A stretch of DNA of 64,000 bases, from contig CAZFQS010000018.1 in NCBI GenBank assembly GCA_964521285.1, positions 8,767-72,766 of the forward strand. Reading direction: 5' to 3'. Below are positions 1 through 9,105 of this stretch, in pieces. Below the pieces are notes generated by a model. The model was not told the DNA's origin. It ran no database searches and saw only the letters and a program-made list of their open reading frames with translations. A program made the translations under genes and the position numbers. Source of the stretch: G020354785 sp964521285. GTDB taxonomy: Bacteria > Bacteroidota > Bacteroidia > Bacteroidales > UBA10428. Numbering within the stretch: position 1 is the first letter of the stretch; each line of letters begins with the position of its first letter.

Positions 1-2790
1 TTTACCCGGAGTAAAAGTAACGAGATTTTCATAAACTTGAATTGCTTTATCGGATTCCCCAGTTGCAACATATGCTCTGGCAAGCGCGTCCTGCTGGAAA
101 GGTAGATTCCATATGATTATTCGCCATGCCAGACGAAATTCAATATTCGTATTTTTCTCACCAATAGAAATCGCTTCCTTAAAAGCCCCTTCCGCTAACA
201 GCAACTCCATTTGAAAGAGATTGAATGTAAACAGAGTCTGTGTATAATCAGGATCCTGATTTTCTTTTAGGCGGGCTAAACGTACACGGGCCTCCTTCAA
301 TTTCGATTTTGCCGCGTTTATATCTCCTTTTTTGATATAAATAAGTCCTAAACCAAGTATACTTATAGAAGGATCACCCAAAAAATGTCTCTCTCTTTTA
401 CAATAGTTTGACCAGCTCTCAAAATCCTGTTTGTTCAGCTCGAAATTATTTCTTTCAAAATGAATAAAAGCTCTTGTCATATCAGTAAAAGCTACTCCAT
501 ATTTGTTTCCTGTCGATTTAAAATGTTGCTTCGCTTTATCAAAATCCTTTATGCCCTGATGAAATCGTCCACATCGGGATTGATATATTCCCTTCCACCA
601 ATATCCAATTCCCTTTAATCCAATTGAAGGAGCATTGGAAATAAATTGATCAAGCACTTTAATTGTTGCAGGATAATTCTCCTGAAGTGCATAGATATAG
701 GCAAGCCATTGGTACACGTCTATATCCGGCTTAATTACCAATGCTTCGTTGTATTGTGTTATCGCCTCATCCAGCCGTCCCATTAAAAAATATAGTTCTC
801 CCAGCGAAGCAAGCGGATCGGCATCTCCCGGTGATAGATCAGCATATTGTCTGAAATACTCAATGGCCTTATCATATTCTCTCATTTCCGCATAGGTAAG
901 CGCCAGGCCATTGATCGCAGGTGCATATTGCGGATGAAATCGCAAAGCGGTTTTAAATCCTTGCACCGCTTCATCATATTTCTTATCCCATTTATAGGCA
1001 TATGCCAGGCAAATGTGGATTTGTTTTTCATGGGGATACTTATGAACTAGTTCCTGAAGTATTTGAAGTCGCTCTTCCCAACGATTCTCTACAGATCCTG
1101 CATAGGTAGCGTCAATTAACAATCGTTCTTTTTCAGTTGCGTTTGATGAATAGAATTTTGCCTTTTTATAGGCAGGTTGTATTTTATCATAATTTCTTAA
1201 GCGATCATATGTAAACCCTAAATAGAGGTAGGCTACAGCAAAAGTAGTATCAATTTCAATAGCCTTTTCAAAATATTGCCGTGAGTCATTGAAATAGTTT
1301 TTAAAATAGTATTCCTGGCCGGTGAGGAAGTGCTTGTAAGCTTCCATCGATGTTGTGGTCACATCTACTATTCTGCTTGGCGTCGCTTCGATGAATTTTT
1401 TGGAAAGTCCTATACTGCGGGAAATACTTTTGCTCAGTTCATCAATTTGTGTTTCAAGAATGCTGCCCACCCCTTTACCCCGGGAACTGGTACTTGTTAA
1501 TAATTGTTTGGATTGAACATCCAGTACTTTTATATCTGTAACAAAAATATCATCGGCTTTGATGAAGCTGCCAAGCACAATGGTTTCAATGCCATCCATA
1601 GTGCACAGTTCAAATCCTGTATTTTTATCAATCAATTCTAGATTTTCCTTACCCATCTGTTTCAACAGATCATGCATTCGTTCCCAAGTTGTGACATTGA
1701 AATATGGGGATTGTTCCAGATTTGTGATGAGGAGATTTGGAATCGCTTTTTGAAGATAGTTGTAACTTTCATCGCCTGTTTGATTTTCAAAGCTGATGAC
1801 AGCAATAGGTTTTGGAGGATAGGATATTTGATTTCGATATACAAACCGGATCAAAGAAAAAATTACCAATACAATGAATAAAGCGACAATGCCAAGGCTT
1901 ACCTTATGTTGCCATTTCATTTTATTGACCAGTCTAATCATTCGTGGAAACTTATCAGCATTTTCTTTTGTCAATTCGAATGGTGGTTTTAATTTTTTCA
2001 AATCACTAGTTATTTCCGATACATTCTGATATCGGTTATGAATCTCTTTGTGAAGCATCCGCTTAACGATCTGTTCAAGTATTCTGGGAATCTCAGCTCT
2101 GAAATCTGTCATAGGTTCCGGTTCTTTATTTAAAATGGAATAAATCACAACCTGGTCTACATCACCCGGAAATGCTAATTTTCCAGTGATCATCTCATAC
2201 ATAACCACACCTAATGACCAGATATCTGTGCGGTGATCAACTTCCTGACCACTTGCCTTTTCGAATGACATGTAAGAGACAGTTCCAAGACTGGACCCCT
2301 CTTTCGTAAGCCGGGTTTGTTTTAATGATCGGGCCAGTCCAAAATCCATGATCTTTACATGGCCGTTCTCAGTGATCATAATGTTGGAGCTCTTGATATC
2401 CCGGTGTACAATTCCATGCTTATGGGCTTCCTGCAATCCCTGACATATCTGAATCCCAATCCGGATGGCTTGATCGACAGGAAAGGGACCAGATTTCAAT
2501 TTGTTATCCAGACTTTGTCCTTCGATATATTCCATGACGATAAAGAGCTGATCTTCCCATTCACCAATATCATGAATGGTGCAGATATTAGGATGGTTGA
2601 GAGCAGCGGCAGCTTGAGCTTCTCTGATAAATCGCTCCTTGGCTTCAACGTCATAAGTGAGACGGGAAGATAAAAATTTAAGCGCGACAATGCGATGCAG
2701 TTTTGTATCTTCAGCTTTGTAGACTGTACCCATCCCACCAGCGCCAAGTTTTTCGATAATTTTGTAATGAAATATGGTCTTGCCGATCAT
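1..2790 (-). CDS. Membrane Ser/Thr protein kinase with FlgO/TolB-like and TPR domains (3' end outside window)
   Basis: The minus-strand frame is open from the ATG at 2790 to base 1 (930 codons, no stop in the window). Residues 1-270 are a Hanks-type kinase: glycine loop GAGGMG (16-21), lysine K38, catalytic HRDIKSSN (D131), DFG (149-151) and the WSLGVVMYEM segment. One membrane helix lies near residues 298-318, placing the kinase in the cytoplasm. It is followed by an AVISFENQTGD-type FlgO/TolB N-terminal-like domain and then a long array of TPR-like repeats (EYFRQYADLSPGDADP and similar) running off the window. The kinase/FlgO/TPR architecture is common in environmental Bacteroidota; its substrate is unknown. 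Oddity: the APE-equivalent triplet reads SFE (codon 2263-2265 is Phe) where relatives usually have SPE. The kinase call is secure; the signalling role is inferred. Confidence 0.9.
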   Translation of the reverse strand, partial: MIGKTIFHYKIIEKLGAGGMGTVYKAEDTKLHRIVALKFLSSRLTYDVEAKERFIREAQAAAALNHPNICTIHDIGEWEDQLFIVMEYIEGQSLDNKLKSGPFPVDQAIRIGIQICQGLQEAHKHGIVHRDIKSSNIMITENGHVKIMDFGLARSLKQTRLTKEGSSLGTVSYMSFEKASGQEVDHRTDIWSLGVVMYEMITGKLAFPGDVDQVVIYSILNKEPEPMTDFRAEIPRILEQIVKRMLHKEIHNRYQNVSEITSDLKKLKPPFELTKENADKFPRMIRLVNKMKWQHKVSLGIVALFIVLVIFSLIRFVYRNQISYPPKPIAVISFENQTGDESYNYLQKAIPNLLITNLEQSPYFNVTTWERMHDLLKQMGKENLELIDKNTGFELCTMDGIETIVLGSFIKADDIFVTDIKVLDVQSKQLLTSTSSRGKGVGSILETQIDELSKSISRSIGLSKKFIEATPSRIVDVTTTSMEAYKHFLTGQEYYFKNYFNDSRQYFEKAIEIDTTFAVAYLYLGFTYDRLRNYDKIQPAYKKAKFYSSNATEKERLLIDATYAGSVENRWEERLQILQELVHKYPHEKQIHICLAYAYKWDKKYDEAVQGFKTALRFHPQYAPAINGLALTYAEMREYDKAIEYFRQYADLSPGDADPLASLGELYFLMGRLDEAITQYNEALVIKPDIDVYQWLAYIYALQENYPATIKVLDQFISNAPSIGLKGIGYWWKGIYQSRCGRFHQGIKDFDKAKQHFKSTGNKYGVAFTDMTRAFIHFERNNFELNKQDFESWSNYCKRERHFLGDPSISILGLGLIYIKKGDINAAKSKLKEARVRLARLKENQDPDYTQTLFTFNLFQMELLLAEGAFKEAISIGEKNTNIEFRLAWRIIIWNLPFQQDALARAYVATGESDKAIQVYENLVTFTPGK

Positions 2791-2939
2791 TATGATCTAG
2801 AGCGTTGTTAATTATTTTATAAAATACCAAGTTTATCTATAACGCAATAACATATATTTTACTGGCAATATCTTTATTACAGGCAATATACAACATATAA
2901 TACAGAAAGTCAAAAAAACATACTTGCTATAATATGTAA

Positions 2940-2947
2940 TATATTTG
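2940..2947 (+). promoter_or_regulatory. Possible -7 box (TATATTTG) for the GH31 gene
   Basis: TATATTTG matches the Bacteroidota -7 consensus TAnnTTTG and lies 33 nt before the ATG at 2981. No TTG lies at the normal 19-21 bp spacing (the nearest is at 2924-2926), so this is only half a promoter. It argues against starting the protein at the in-frame TTG at 2945, which lies inside the box. Confidence 0.4.
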
Positions 2948-2980
2948 CAGATTAAAGTTAATTTACATAAAAAACAACTT

Positions 2981-5362
2981 ATGAGAAAATCTTTTTATTT
3001 AATTTCTGTTGCTCTATGCTTATTGATATTAAAAGCAGAAGCTCAGGAATATTATAAAACTGATAATGGTATTAAAACAGAAATCAATAATATTGATGTA
3101 GCAATACAATTTTATTCACCGGAAATTGTCCGGATACTGAAATCTCCGAAAGGAATCAGCTATAATAAAGAAAGTCTGTCGGTTATTAAGCAACCTGAAA
3201 AATTTAATTTTGTAATATCAATCGTGGACGACCAGGTAAGATTAGCATCCAAAGCCATTGAAGTACAACTCAATACTAAAACCGGGAAAGTTACTTACTT
3301 TTTACCCAGGGAAGAGATTCCCCTGTTCACTGAAAAGGACTACGGGATTCAGTTCACTCCTGTTAAAGACGTTGAAGATGACACATACATTGTCCGGCAG
3401 GCTTTTATGCTTGATCAGGATGAGGCCATTTACGGGCTGGGTCAGTTTGAGCATGGTAAAATGGTGCAACGCATGCAAAAGCTTTATATGAGGCAAAACA
3501 TTAATGTGACAGTCATTCCCTTTTTCCAGTCCGTAAAAGGATATGGTATATTCTGGGATAACTATTCGCCAACAACATTTGTCGATAACCTTCAGGAGAC
3601 TTCTTTTGAATCGGAAGTTGGTGATTGCGCGGATTATTATTTTATGTATGGAGGAAATGCTGATGGAGTGATTGCTCAAATGCGTGATTTAACAGGTCAG
3701 GTACCAATGTTTCCTTACTGGACTTATGGCTATTGGCAAAGCCGTGAACGCTACAAATCACAGGAAGAAACAGTAGGTGTGGTTAAAAAATACAGGGAAT
3801 TAGGTGTACCGTTTGACGGTATTATACAGGACTGGCAGTACTGGAGTGAAGATAATGCTTACTGGAATGCAATGGAATTCGGCAACCCCGGGTTTCCCGA
3901 TCCCAAAGCCATGATTGATGAAGTGCATAAGCTCAATGCTCATATCATAATTTCTGTCTGGGCATCTTTCGGACCAAAAACTAAACAATATGCAGATTTG
4001 GAAGAAAAAAATATGTTGCTGGATTTTACCACCTGGCCCCTGAACTCAGGCGTAAGAGTATATGATGCTTTTAATCCCGAGGCCCGCGATATTTACTGGA
4101 AATATCTGAACAAAGGAATTTTCTCTCTGGGAATGGACGGCTGGTGGCTCGATTCCACAGAGCCGGATCACTTTGACATTAAAGAAAAGGATTTTGATAA
4201 TAAAACTTACCTGGGCTCCTTCCGTAAAGTTCTGAATGCATATCCGTTAATGACTGTCGGCGGAGTATACGACCACCAGCGCGAAGTCACATCCGGTAAA
4301 CGGGTATTCATTTTAACCCGTTCCGCTTTTGCCGGTCAGCAACGATACGGTGCCAATTCATGGTCAGGTGACGTTCATTCATCCTGGAAAGTCCTTCGTA
4401 ACCAGGTGTCTGCCGGAACAAATTTCTCATTATGCGGTATTCCTTACTGGAACAGTGATATAGGCGGTTTCTTTCCGCATGTGAATTATCCTGAAGGTGT
4501 GAATGATATTACCTATCATGAACTCTACGTGCGCTGGCTGCAATTTGGCGCATTCTGTCCGATGATGCGTTCGCACGGAACACATACGCCACGTGAAATT
4601 TACCAGTTCGGGAAAAAAGGGGACTGGGCTTATGATGCCATAGAAAAATTTATTAACCTTCGCTACCGCCTGTTACCATATATCTATTCAACCTCATGGG
4701 ATGTAACTGCAAACTCTTCCAGCATGATGCGTGCCCTTATGATGGATTTTGCTTCGGATAAAGATGCACTGGATATTAACGATCAGTACATGTTTGGCAA
4801 GTCATTCCTGGTTTGTCCGGTTACCGAAGCTTTATATACCAGCAAAAATCCGCAGGGATCAACAGAAGATTTCAGCACTACGAAAACCACTACATCATAT
4901 CTTCCTGCAGGAACTTTGTGGTATGACTTCTGGACAGGTGAAAAACTGAACGGAGGGCAGAAGGTTGAAAAGTCAACTCTCATTGATATTATGCCACTGT
5001 ATGTAAAAGCCGGGTCTATAGTGCCAATGGGACCACTGGTTCAATATGCAAATGAAAAAATTGATCCGGTAGAAATACGTATTTACCCCGGTACAGATGG
5101 AAAATTTGTTTTGTATGACGATGAGAGAGACAATTACAATTATGAAAAGGGAATATATGCTACCATTAATTTTACGTGGGATGATAAAGAACAGACTTTA
5201 ACGATTGGAGAACGGAAAGGTAGTTTCCCGGGAATGGCCGGACAACTCAGGTTTGATATTGTTCTTGTTGGTCCCAATCAGGGCTGCGGAATAAAACCTT
5301 CTGAAAAAGTAAATAAGACAATAATATATACAGGAAAACAAAAGGTTATTAAGTTGAATTAA
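2981..5362 (+). CDS. Secreted glycoside hydrolase family 31 (alpha-xylosidase/alpha-glucosidase type)
   Basis: A retaining alpha-glycosidase of 793 residues, started at the ATG at 2981 because it begins a clean signal peptide (MRKSFYLISVALCLLILKAEA, cleavage near AEAQ); the in-frame TTG at 2945 is less likely. The N-terminal beta-sandwich is followed by the GH31 barrel, with YWTYGYWQSRERYKS near residue 245, nucleophile D391 in WWLDSTEPD, and acid/base D464 in WSGDVHSSW. The C-terminal part carries the DUF5110-like region (VEIRIYPGTDGKFVLYDDE). The QSRERY and LDSTEPD signatures resemble alpha-xylosidases, but the PA14 insert of xyloglucan enzymes is absent, so the substrate is open. Export suggests periplasmic trimming of oligosaccharides. 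It has no operon partner. Confidence 0.9.
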   Translation: MRKSFYLISVALCLLILKAEAQEYYKTDNGIKTEINNIDVAIQFYSPEIVRILKSPKGISYNKESLSVIKQPEKFNFVISIVDDQVRLASKAIEVQLNTKTGKVTYFLPREEIPLFTEKDYGIQFTPVKDVEDDTYIVRQAFMLDQDEAIYGLGQFEHGKMVQRMQKLYMRQNINVTVIPFFQSVKGYGIFWDNYSPTTFVDNLQETSFESEVGDCADYYFMYGGNADGVIAQMRDLTGQVPMFPYWTYGYWQSRERYKSQEETVGVVKKYRELGVPFDGIIQDWQYWSEDNAYWNAMEFGNPGFPDPKAMIDEVHKLNAHIIISVWASFGPKTKQYADLEEKNMLLDFTTWPLNSGVRVYDAFNPEARDIYWKYLNKGIFSLGMDGWWLDSTEPDHFDIKEKDFDNKTYLGSFRKVLNAYPLMTVGGVYDHQREVTSGKRVFILTRSAFAGQQRYGANSWSGDVHSSWKVLRNQVSAGTNFSLCGIPYWNSDIGGFFPHVNYPEGVNDITYHELYVRWLQFGAFCPMMRSHGTHTPREIYQFGKKGDWAYDAIEKFINLRYRLLPYIYSTSWDVTANSSSMMRALMMDFASDKDALDINDQYMFGKSFLVCPVTEALYTSKNPQGSTEDFSTTKTTTSYLPAGTLWYDFWTGEKLNGGQKVEKSTLIDIMPLYVKAGSIVPMGPLVQYANEKIDPVEIRIYPGTDGKFVLYDDERDNYNYEKGIYATINFTWDDKEQTLTIGERKGSFPGMAGQLRFDIVLVGPNQGCGIKPSEKVNKTIIYTGKQKVIKLN

Positions 5363-5415
5363 GGATAACATTTATTTGCGAAACGTTAGATGTGCAAAAT
5401 GTAAACTGAATATAT

Positions 5416-6198
5416 ATGTATAGGATAATAATTTATTTTCTAACGTTAATTGTTTTTTAGACATCATGCAACAAAGTAAAAGAATCGGTTGAAATAATCA
5501 CAAGTGCAATTTCAGCAATTGATACTATAGAAACGATAATATATAAACAAACACTGGTTAGAACCAATCCGCGTAATCCTGAAGAAGTCAGCCAAAGCGA
5601 GAGAAAATTTTATTATAAAAAACTCCATTCAGATTCCTTAATTGGAGCAAAAGCTCATATTTATTATTTTGATAATGGTTTTATCTTATATGAGGATATC
5701 TATAATGGAGAAACACTGATCCGCAAAAATAACAGGGATAGTACAGCATTAAGATATGATTTGATAAAATACCCTTTTTTTTTAAAACAATTTTTCTGGG
5801 GTAAAAACACACCTTATACAATGCAGGCAATGTTAAAATTTATAATAAAACATCAGTCAGATTACAATCTGAGTTTTTTAAGTGATACTACTATAAATGA
5901 CCGGGAATGTTATACTATTAAGGTAATACTGACTGATAAGAATGCCAGACCCGGAATGAATCTTGAATTTACACAGGATTCAGGTTCTGTTTCAACAGCA
6001 TATTTATACTTCTCCGGGCTTGATTATTATCCACAGAAAATGCGCATGGAATATGTTAATAATAGTAATCCGGACAGACTACTCTTTACAGACCACAATT
6101 TCTATGATATAAAATTTAATCCGCTTATCTCTGATACTCTATTTGATACATCTGACAAGGTTTTAAAAAGATATGATGTAGAAGAGATGAAACCTTAA
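5416..6198 (+). pseudogene. Lipoprotein gene broken by an in-frame amber codon in its lipobox
   Basis: From the ATG at 5416 one frame reads a hydrophobic signal MYRIIIYFLTLIVF, then TAG (5458-5460), then TSC and about 245 uninterrupted codons to 6198. If the stop were Leu (TTG to TAG is one change), the sequence would be a perfect lipobox L-T-S-C, so the gene appears to have encoded an outer-membrane lipoprotein. No good start exists just after the stop; the only long remaining open frame begins at a TTG at 5761 and would lose the signal and half the protein. The body (FYYKKLHSDSLIGAKAHIYYFDNG, LDYYPQKMRMEYVNN) looks like a beta-rich LolA-like or redoxin-associated N-terminal domain, but the family is not identified. 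A sequencing error at one base is the alternative. Confidence 0.7.
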
Positions 6199-6260
6199 AA
6201 GGTTTTCAGATCATAACATCAGCTATAAATACGCTCTCTTTCAACTAAAGATGCAACTAG

Positions 6261-6291
6261 TTGACTTAAGGCTTATTATGTTGTATATTTG
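6261..6291 (+). promoter_or_regulatory. Bacteroidota-type promoter (TTG-N20-TATATTTG)
   Basis: TTG at 6261-6263 and TATATTTG at 6284-6291 are separated by 20 bp, a close fit to the sigma-ABfr consensus. The ATG at 6369 of the FG-GAP protein lies 77 nt downstream. Confidence 0.7.
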
Positions 6292-6368
6292 ATTATTGGA
6301 AATTGCTTAGTCTAATTATTAACGTTAACCTTTCCAAACTCTTTTTAACCTGTCTTAACTTTGTTAAT

Positions 6369-8876
6369 ATGAAAACAAAAATGATGACCAAAACAACAGC
6401 TTTTTTTACTTTGCTTGCTGTAATGCTTATAACAGCAAGATTCACTAAAGCACAGATTCCCACTTTTTCCCTGATCGATACAAGTATTGTATGTACAATA
6501 GGCGGCTACTCAGATGCTTCAGCCTTTGGGGACTTCAATAATGATGGTCTTGAAGATCTCATAATTGATAATGCATGCCAGACCTCCGGACCATGCAGTC
6601 ATTTTCTGTTTCTGAATGAGGGCAACTGGAATTTTATTCCAGTTAATGAAGGGGACATCGTAAATTATATTTCTGAATATGGTTCACACGGGTCATGCTG
6701 GGGTGATTATAACAACGATGGTAACCTTGATCTGTTTATTGCCAGTATAATAAACGAGAATAATCTGCTCTTTATGAATAATGGTGATGGTTCTTTTACA
6801 AAAATAAACGAGGGTGCCCTGGTTAATGATGGAGGTGATTCAGGTCCTCCCATTTGGGTAGATATTGATAATGACGGGTATCTGGATCTATACGTTGTAA
6901 ACCAGGAAATACAGAAAAATTTTCTTTACCACAACAATGGTGACGGAACCTTCACAAAAATAACTGAAGGAGAAATTGTAAACTTTGTTTTTACTCTCGA
7001 CCTTTTCGCCACCACATGGGTAGATATTGACAACGATCGTGATATGGACATGTTCCATACAGCTAAAGAATATAGTCAGTCTGTAGGATATAAACGTTTA
7101 TTCATAAATGATGGAAACGGAAACTTTACATCAGATACATCAAGGTACTGGTTAAATGATCCGACCACAACGTGGTCCGCCTGTTGGGGAGATTATGATA
7201 ATGATGGTTACATGGACCTGTTTGCACCAACTATAAGTACAGGTGGAACAGCTGATTATGATTTACTGTATCACAATAAGAGAGACGGAACATTTGAAAA
7301 AATCGAAGGTGTAGTCCCTGTAAATCAGCAAACAATTAACTGGGGTGCCCAATGGGCCGATCTTGATAATGATGGCTATCTGGATTTATTTACAAATGAA
7401 AACGATAAGAATTATTACATCAGAAATAATGGTGACGGCACATTCACTAAAACAGAAACTGATATTGGGGGAAGTATTGTCGATATGAATAATGATGGAT
7501 TCCTTGATATGTTCCAAGTCCGTGGGTATGATAATTCTCCTCCCTACGAAAATTTAATATATTGCAATGACGGGAACTTCAATAGTTGGATCACTATTAA
7601 ACTTATAGGTACTGTGTCGAATAAAAGTGCAATCGGGGCAAGAGTAATAGTAAAAGCAACCATAGGCGGATCACCTGTATGGCAAATGGGTGATATTGGT
7701 ATGTCATGGAAAGGTTTAAATGCTCATTTCGGATTTGGTCATGCTACACTTATTGATTCCCTTATTATACGATGGCCTGCAGGTCATGATACGCTTCTGA
7801 CAAACGTTGCTGTTAACCAGGTTTTAACGATCATTGAAGAAATTCCTTCAGGTTACCTGAGAGCAAGCTTTGCTATTGATACGACTATTGGACGAGGAGA
7901 ACTTACTGTACAGTTTAAAGATATCAGCAGGTTTGATCCTGCATATCCAATTACTTCCTGGTCATGGGACTTTAATGGCGACGGCAATGAAGATTCCGAT
8001 GAACAAAATCCGATATTTGTTTATAGTAATAACGAGGGTGAGGTATATGATGTATCGTTAACTATATCCAATGGAGCTGATACAGCAACAATGACTAAAA
8101 AAGAATGCATACGAATTTATCCGAGTAGCAGTACAGAAAATTTAGCACGATGGGGTACTGCAACATCTTCATCATCTGAAAGACATGTCTTTTTAGCCCA
8201 ATATGCTATAGACGGAGAATTATTGACACGATGGGGAAGCGAACATACTGAATCCACTTCATGGTTAAAAGTCGAGCTGGATTCTGTGTACGAAATCGGT
8301 AAAGTTATTATTCATTGGGAACCTGCCTATGCCAGAAAATATGAGATTCAGACATCACTGGATGATTTAAAGTGGAATAGAGTATATTGTGAAAATGCAG
8401 GAAATGGTTTGGAAGATACTATATATTTTACAGGAACCAGTGCAAAGTATGTAAAAATAGATTGCCAGCAAAAAATATCAGTCGGTGGAAGCTATTATGG
8501 TTATTCCGTATATGAAATCGAAATTTACCGTTCAGACGGAAATGTATATGACGATAATTGCGGAACTGGTATTATAGAACTTACAAAACCTGATAATACG
8601 GTTTCCGTTTATCCCAATCCTTTTAATGAATCGGTTACATTCTCATTTATGCTTGAAAAGTCTGCCGATGTTCAGCTTAGTATAAATGATTTGTTGGGTA
8701 GAAAAATAGCGAATTTGTATAATGGTCGGTTGGAGGCAGGTCAGCAGCAAATTGTCTGGGAAAGGACAAATATTCATGGAAAAAGGGTAAAACCGGGATA
8801 TTATGTATACGATTTGACTGTCAGTGATAGAAGTGACAATCTGAAACTTAACGGAAAACTGCTTATCGCGGATTAA
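6369..8876 (+). CDS. Secreted FG-GAP/ASPIC/PKD/discoidin protein with T9SS sorting domain
   Basis: The ATG at 6369 is chosen because it opens a signal peptide (MKTKMMTKTTAFFTLLAVML) and follows the promoter; an upstream TTG at 6303 would add 22 unlikely residues. The 835-residue product has about seven FG-GAP/VCBS Ca-binding loops (DFNNDGLED, DYNNDGNLD, DIDNDGYLD, DYDNDGYMD, DLDNDGYLD, DMNNDGFLD) in its first 380 residues. Next come an ASPIC/UnbV-like domain (SAIGARVIVKA ... LIIRWPAGHDT), a PKD domain (SWSWDFNGDG), an F5/8-type C (discoidin) domain starting at NLARWGTATSSSS, and a C-terminal T9SS domain (VYPNPFNESVTFSF). It is probably a cell-surface or released sugar-binding or adhesive protein. 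No catalytic domain is visible. Confidence 0.9.
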   Translation: MKTKMMTKTTAFFTLLAVMLITARFTKAQIPTFSLIDTSIVCTIGGYSDASAFGDFNNDGLEDLIIDNACQTSGPCSHFLFLNEGNWNFIPVNEGDIVNYISEYGSHGSCWGDYNNDGNLDLFIASIINENNLLFMNNGDGSFTKINEGALVNDGGDSGPPIWVDIDNDGYLDLYVVNQEIQKNFLYHNNGDGTFTKITEGEIVNFVFTLDLFATTWVDIDNDRDMDMFHTAKEYSQSVGYKRLFINDGNGNFTSDTSRYWLNDPTTTWSACWGDYDNDGYMDLFAPTISTGGTADYDLLYHNKRDGTFEKIEGVVPVNQQTINWGAQWADLDNDGYLDLFTNENDKNYYIRNNGDGTFTKTETDIGGSIVDMNNDGFLDMFQVRGYDNSPPYENLIYCNDGNFNSWITIKLIGTVSNKSAIGARVIVKATIGGSPVWQMGDIGMSWKGLNAHFGFGHATLIDSLIIRWPAGHDTLLTNVAVNQVLTIIEEIPSGYLRASFAIDTTIGRGELTVQFKDISRFDPAYPITSWSWDFNGDGNEDSDEQNPIFVYSNNEGEVYDVSLTISNGADTATMTKKECIRIYPSSSTENLARWGTATSSSSERHVFLAQYAIDGELLTRWGSEHTESTSWLKVELDSVYEIGKVIIHWEPAYARKYEIQTSLDDLKWNRVYCENAGNGLEDTIYFTGTSAKYVKIDCQQKISVGGSYYGYSVYEIEIYRSDGNVYDDNCGTGIIELTKPDNTVSVYPNPFNESVTFSFMLEKSADVQLSINDLLGRKIANLYNGRLEAGQQQIVWERTNIHGKRVKPGYYVYDLTVSDRSDNLKLNGKLLIAD

Positions 8877-8888
8877 TCATAATTTGAT

Positions 8889-8919
8889 AAAAAGGGAGTG
8901 ATTGTCACTCCCTTTTTTT
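8889..8919 (+). terminator. Rho-independent terminator after the FG-GAP gene
   Basis: Stem GGGAGTGA (8894-8901), loop TTG, TCACTCCC (8905-8912), flanked by an A-run and seven Ts. It lies 12 bp after the stop codon at 8876. Confidence 0.9.
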
Positions 8920-9069
8920 CTCCTTGTGCACACAACTAACACAAAAATAGCTTAATTATATACAATCGATAAACGCTACTCTAATTATATTAACTATATG
9001 AATTTTAGTAAAGAGATGAATTTTGACTTTTTTAAAAAAACAAATTAATTATCTTCAAAGTTTTAAAAT

Positions 9070-9077
9070 TATATTTG
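9070..9077 (+). promoter_or_regulatory. Possible -7 box (TATATTTG) for the FucP-type permease
   Basis: TATATTTG lies 28 nt before the ATG at 9106. No -33 TTG/TTTG is found at 19-21 bp, so support is partial. It again favours the ATG over the in-frame TTG at 9079. Confidence 0.4.
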
Positions 9078-9105
9078 ATTGATTATTTCTCATAATAAAT
9101 TACAC

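Noticed and set aside
2945..2980. TTG start 12 codons upstream of the GH31 ATG
   Set aside because: It overlaps a TATATTTG promoter box and would spoil the signal peptide. The same reasoning removed TTG starts at 6303, 9079, 24442, 53745 and 57032.
8951..8970. TTATATACAATCGATA-like sequence upstream of fucP, resembling half of the GntR palindrome (TATATACAA) and half of the LacI operator (CAATCGAT)
   Set aside because: Only half-sites match and symmetry is lost in both cases. It is 140 bp from the gene in AT-rich DNA, so chance is a sufficient explanation.
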